Assembly (NCBI GenBank): GCA_963691655.1 | Contig: OY829329.1 | Span: forward strand, 14,398,708 to 14,462,707 | Direction: 5' to 3' | DNA: 64,000 nucleotides | DNA from: Toxonevra muliebris | Lineage: Eukaryota > Arthropoda > Insecta > Diptera > Pallopteridae | Part shown: positions 59,872 through 64,000 of the stretch, one piece after another | Position numbering within the stretch: position 1 is the stretch's first letter | How the letters are laid out: every line of letters begins with the position of its first letter | Program-made: the position numbers and the translations under genes | The notes under the pieces: generated by a model | Databases searched by the model: none | What the model was told of the DNA's origin: nothing | The model's input: only the letters and a program-made list of their open reading frames with translations

Positions 59872-60206
59872 AAGAAAAAAGTCACATGGTACCAGATCAG
59901 GCGAATATGGGACTTGCGGAACGGTATTTGTCTGATTTTTTGCCAAAACTTGATATATAGCAATTGCCGTATGCAATGGAGAGTTATCATGATGTAAAAA
60001 CTATTAATTATTTTACCATAATTCTGGTCTTTTTACGAATAGACTCTTTCAAATGCCTCATAACACCAAGGTAGTACTTCTTATTAACCATTTGATCAGA
60101 TGAAAGAAACTCTTTGTGAACAACACCACGGTAATGGATGAAAACGATCAGCATGACTTTGATTTTGGAATCATAAAATCGCCGAAAATACTTTTATTGG
60201 CCTTAA
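59700..60206 (-). pseudogene. Mariner (DD34D) transposase remnant
   Basis: On the minus strand: KYFRRFYDSKIKVMLIVF then HYRGVVHKEF (60196-60108), VNKKYYLGVMRHLKESIRKK, then, after a frameshift and stops, FLHHDNSPLHTA (about 60000-59965) and YSPDLVPCDFFLLPRIKNH (about 59914-59857). HHDN carries the second catalytic Asp (codon 59986-59988) and PCDFF the third (59881-59883). Exactly 34 residues lie between them, the mariner DD34D signature of the Tc1/mariner cut-and-paste transposases. The N-terminal DNA-binding region and the first Asp (WVH-type motif) are missing. At least one frameshift (near 60018) and several stops (between 60014 and 60000, and at about 59841) disable it. A C-terminal CFKDRK trace lies near 59751-59734 and again in the duplicated copy to the left. 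Confidence 0.88.
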
Positions 60207-60782
60207 AAAAAATCCGATAAATCGTAAACCAACGCTACAAATGGCGTATAATTTTCGACAGATGCTAGAGACAGTTGTGCCAACCCATAAAAAAAATTCA
60301 ACTCGATACGATTAAGGTGAGATTTTTGAATTTATAGCATTATATTTAATTATACATTTTTTTTTTTCTACACATTTATAAATTTGTTATTATTTTTATT
60401 TTGTGTAGGAACCAATATTAATTTATAAAAATGCGCAGAATCGAAATTGATTTTAGAAGATATGGTTTCTTGGTCAACTTTACTTAAAATCATTCATTAA
60501 ATTATATTTTTACTATAAACTTTGTTCGCGAAAAATTTTTACCCGGCTTAATGAATAGATAATATATTTTTTTTTCATGCAAAAACTATCAAAATTGAAT
60601 AATAACAACGCCCATGTACAATTCAATGTGAAGAGATATTTTTATTAAAAGGCTGCGGGATTTTTATTTAAAGTTTGACTGCGTTCGAACTTAGCTTTCC
60701 ATTTTCTTCAATCTAAACTAAATGATTTTTAATAAAAAAAAATCGTATATAACCATTAATGATAACAAATAGGTGAGCGAGA
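60207..60782. other. AT-rich stretch, no gene seen
   Basis: CAGTTGTGCCAACCC at 60272-60286 loosely resembles the CAGTGTTGCCAACT end at 61256-61269 in inverted orientation. Otherwise nothing recognised. Confidence 0.4.
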
Positions 60783-60812
60783 GGGGTGGGGGGGTCGGCG
60801 GGGGTGGGGGCG
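60783..60812 (+). other. G-rich tract (strong candidate G-quadruplex)
   Basis: Four long G-runs in 30 bp: GGGG-T-GGGGGGG-TCGGC-GGGGG-T-GGGGG. Short loops and long runs fit a stable intramolecular quadruplex on the plus strand. Confidence 0.82.
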
Positions 60813-61255
60813 AGGTGAGTTTATAACTTTCTGAAACAACATTCTATAGGGCGAAAAATTTAGGAAATCTCTGAATCTGTTAGTGCATATAACTTTATTT
60901 CTATTATGTTTTTAAATTTTAGCTTTTATTGCTTTATAAAAAAATAGTTTTGCGTTACAAAATTTTAGTATCAAATCACCGGTTCAAAAGTGCGAGGTGA
61001 ATCGAACCAATCGAACTGCAGCAAAATTTTGTTTGCTCACATACTTGTTTTCTGCTTTATGTTTGGTTTTAGTTTTTTCTGTATTGTTTGTATAATTTAA
61101 AAAAACTATGAAAATCATGTAATCTAAATAAATTATTTCCTTTTTGAAGCATTAAGAAACATTTTTATTTTCTTTTTTATTTTATTATTTTACTTCTATA
61201 AGTTGAAAAAATCAATCACTTTTTTCCAATAAAAAAATGGATTTTGAAATTCAAA
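60813..61255. other. AT-rich stretch, no gene seen
   Basis: Includes ATCAATCACTTTTTTCC near 61211, similar to the interior of the MITE at 54088. Confidence 0.4.
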
Positions 61256-61269
61256 AGTTGGCAACACTG
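61256..61269. mobile_element. Solo end of the CAGTGTGGCCAACT MITE family
   Basis: AGTTGGCAACACTG matches the right end at 54148-54161 (AGTTGGCCACACTG) with one change. Shared AATCACTTTTTTCC sits about 45 bp inside. Confidence 0.5.
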
Positions 61270-61272
61270 CAA

Positions 61273-61554
61273 CACCGGTGCTCTCATATTTGCACTATAA
61301 CCGTGATTGGCATAATTTAATAAAATGAGTGGTTGTTGTTGTTTCTTTCTAACTGCGTGCTCTCCATTTTTTAAATTTACTTACTATCCACCATATTGTT
61401 ATGTTCGAGAGAGCAGCATAGAAGAGAACAACAACAGATACCGGTGCTCTCTTATTTGAACTTTAATCGTGGTTTTCATATTTAGTCAAATGAATTGTTG
61501 TTGTTTCTGAGTAACTACGTACTCTCCCTCTCTTGCATTTACTTACTTTCCACT
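61273..61554. repeat. Diverged direct duplication (offset 167 bp) with CTCTCC and TTTACTTACT motifs
   Basis: ACCGGTGCTCTCATATTTGC (61273) and ACCGGTGCTCTCTTATTTGA (61440) begin two copies that run in parallel through TTGTTGTTGTTTCT, AACTGCGTGCTCTCC / AACTACGTACTCTCC and TTTACTTACT, to TCCACC / TCCACT. The last motif is the one dispersed at 40.5-40.7 kb. Confidence 0.75.
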
Positions 61555-62874
61555 TATACATATTTTTTTTATATACACATACACGTGTATGATCGTTAAT
61601 ATACACATGCACACGATAATTTTTAATTTGTATCCCTCTTCGAAATTATTAAATCATTTCCATATGGAATACATTGTAAACTATAGATAAGTGAATTAAA
61701 GTTAAAAGCTCAGCCAGAATGTATTCATTTATTTAAAATAGTTTTGAATTAGAAAATAATAGGATCACAAAATCGAATGCTGATTAAAAATAGTTTTAGC
61801 AACCCTTCAGTATACAAAAACCACACCTTCCCCACTAAATTCACAAAAAAAAAAAAACAAAAAACAAAACAAAAATCCAATATATATTCCGTGGTAAGCA
61901 CAACATTTTATCGAAAATTGTTTCATTTGCAAAATATACATACATAACACAACAAAATACAATAAATATTTTTAGTTAGTTTCACAATACACACACACAC
62001 ACACACATACATGAGTTTTTATTTATGATTTATGATAATTTTATTCATGAGCATGTAACCTTAACTGGCACCCCATTAAAATAGTGAATGTTTTATTTCG
62101 ATTTGCAACCAAAGTGTGTAAACGCACACAAACACACACACACATATGTTCAGAGAGAACGAAGAAGAGAGAGAATGAGAGTGAAAACGAGAGAGTGTGG
62201 ACCCCTACAGTCAGAAATGGGGAAAATATATTTATGGATTTTTAATAGAACGAATGAATGTTTGCCAATGTTTATATTTAGGGATAACATTTATATTGCA
62301 TATGTATGTGTATATATTTGGGATTATAATTTATTGCATAATAAAATAAAATAGCAAAACTACGAAACTACCGGAATAATGATTTACGATTTACGATAAT
62401 TGAGGGTATGAAAAATGATGTTACCATAAGCAAAAAAAAAAACAAAAAAAATTGTACGACTATATCAAATAATATGCATAGAAATAAAATTAAATTGCCC
62501 AAAAATTACCACCACGCAACTAAACTTAAACTAGACACTAAACCAAAAATCCAAAAAAAAAAAAAAAGAAAAATAATTATATAAATATTTTATTTTAATT
62601 CAAAAGTTCAAAAGTCTAATTAAAATGTTTAGCTTTTGAATTTTGTATCTATGTACTACATAATTTGTATTGAAATATTGAAATGAGCTGGTTGAAACGT
62701 TTAGGATTTTAATATTAGATTAAATTGATTTCGTTTTTGGGAAATTTTTATTATTAATAGGAGTTCAAATAACGCAGAAAAATTTTAGGCAAACTATTTA
62801 ATGTTTCAATGAATTTCATATGATTTTAATTGGAATTTGTTTTTGCTTTCTTGAAACTTTCTGAAGTCGAAAAA
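61555..62874. other. AT-rich stretch with CA and GA tracts, no gene seen
   Basis: CA tracts near 61989-62006 and 62126-62144, GA words at 62160-62196, A-runs near 61843, 62429 and 62553. The open frame at 62088-62354 crosses the CA and GA tracts and has no known motif. Confidence 0.5.
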
Positions 62875-63440
62875 TTTAATTGCACTTGTCAGTCCACAGT
62901 TGTTTTGGTCTATTTTTAATCCGAGATTAGAACTACGTCCTCAATCCACAGTTTTTTGGTTCATTTTCATTCCCAGATTAGAACTAAGTTCTTAATCCAC
63001 GGTCTTTCAGTCCATTTTTAATCCGAGACTAGAACTAAGTCTTCAATTCTCAATCTTTCGATCCATTTCTAATCCCAGATTAGAACTAAGTTCTCAATCC
63101 ACAGTCTTTCGGGACATTTTTAATCCAAAATTAGAACCAAGTCCTCAATCCATAGTTTTTTGGTCCATTTTTAATCCGAGATTAGAGCTAAACCCTCAAT
63201 CCACAGTCGTTCGGGCCATTTTCAATCCCAGATTAGAACTAAGTGCTCAATCCATAGTTTTTTGCTCCATTTTTAATCCGAGATTAGAACTAACTCTTCA
63301 ATCCACAGTATTTTGGTCCATTTTTAATCCGAAACTAAAACTAAATCCTCAATCCACAGTTTTTCGGTCCATTTTTAATCCAAGATTAGAACTAAGTGCT
63401 CAATCTATAGTTTTTTGGACCATTTTTATTCCTAAAATGC
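62875..63440. repeat. 51-bp tandem array, about 11 copies
   Basis: The unit TCAATCCACAGTTTTTTGGT, CCATTTTTAATCCGAGATTA, GAACTAAGTCC repeats with CCACAG/CCATAG anchors at about 62894, 62946, 62997, 63099, 63150, 63201, 63252, 63303, 63354 and 63405 (the unit between 62997 and 63099 is present but altered). Period is 51 bp throughout. Each unit contains AATCCGAGATTAGA, itself partly palindromic (AATC...GATT). Confidence 0.93.
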
Positions 63441-63957
63441 GATTTCAAAAATCAATTCTTTAAATCTTTAACCTGCCAATTCTGAAACCAACTTTTCCAA
63501 TAGAAAACTCCCACGAATCCAAAAGTAGAACTTTAGAGTTCGGCTATGAGTTCACAGGCTAATTTTTCACAGTTTAACTTAAGCTGTCATTATTTATGTT
63601 CAAACTCGGAATCCTTATACTGAGAATAGGTCCCACCTCATCACGTATTCTTTTTCTTCTTTGAAAAATATTCGTGATGCATCGAAAAATTATCTCTTTA
63701 GCTTTACATTTCAAATTTGAAGTAAGTGATGTACAAAAATGATAGCAAAAGAATTTGAATGGAAAAATTTTTCAATAAGAATTCAATTTCTTGGTTGATT
63801 TCATAGGAAAATTATGTAAAAAATAAATAAAAAAAAAAAAAAAATCATATCTTTTTATAAGTTTTCAGCGCATACTAAACATACACTCAATTCACATACG
63901 AGAATACGTAAATATTATTATGCTAATGTGCAAGTGTATAGTGCATAATGCTGGCTA
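63441..63957. other. AT-rich stretch, no gene seen
   Basis: No recognised frame or repeat. A-run near 63828-63843. Confidence 0.4.
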
Positions 63958-64000
63958 TACAGTAGCTTGTCATAAAATTAGGAACACTATTGAGCTGAGC
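63958..64000 (+). mobile_element. Possible Tc1-like transposon terminus at the window edge
   Basis: TA (63958-63959) followed by CAGTAGCTTGTCATAAAATT and AGGAACAC. It shares TACAGTAGC with 2187-2195 and has the general look of a Tc1-like end. The rest would lie beyond the window. Confidence 0.35.

Overview
The window looks like gene-poor DNA from an insect, most likely a fly (Diptera). It is strongly AT-rich, full of CA/GT, GA/CT and TTG-type microsatellites, and carries a DD34D mariner relic, pogo/Tigger-like and other miniature DNA transposons, and scraps of non-LTR retrotransposons. The assignment is by overall character only; no marker gene fixes the species. I found no intact protein-coding gene, rRNA, tRNA or CRISPR array. 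Nearly all long open frames lie inside tandem arrays whose unit length or composition keeps frames open on one or both strands. The window is best read as an intergenic or giant-intron, heterochromatin-like stretch.

Layout. 1-14.4 kb: three blocks of a degenerate GGTCTGAATTTT-type repeat (1-1360, 9620-9870, 11560-14360), a 72-bp satellite in an A-B-C 216-bp higher-order order (2265-4010), a homogeneous 11-bp array (5061-5875), a Tigger-like MITE (6924-7297) and a 30-bp array (8430-9370). 15-20 kb: a nested repeat of three 410-530-bp units (15050-16570), an eroded ~300-bp repeat (16600-17300) and a 12-bp GGTCTGGTCTTT array (18838-19690). 21-24 kb: a diverged family whose one conserved element is a 17-bp box, ATCCCTAAAAGTATGCT, present about 14 times. 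25-28 kb: foldback and MITE-like elements. 29.5-31 kb: about 210 copies of a 7-bp unit. 33-36 kb: a second higher-order satellite (145/126 bp). 36.9-40.4 kb: 12-bp and 11-bp arrays. 42-43.4 kb: a polypurine tract with 39 copies of AAAGG. 45.6-47.7 kb: a third higher-order satellite (145-146-bp dimers). 49.5-63.9 kb: transposon relics (mariner, non-LTR, several MITE families), G-quadruplex-like tracts, an alternating-palindrome A/T-rich array with a 75-bp near-perfect hairpin, and a 51-bp array.

No genes cooperate here. The common theme is repeat birth and homogenisation: perfect cores lie inside degenerate flanks, and several arrays with no evident sequence similarity share periods of about 72-73 or 145-147 bp, matching half and whole nucleosome-core lengths. 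The most distinctive observations are that shared period, the 17-bp conserved box, the mutually exclusive hairpins at 55.8-56.0 kb, and a recent 214-bp duplication joining a MITE end to a mariner end.
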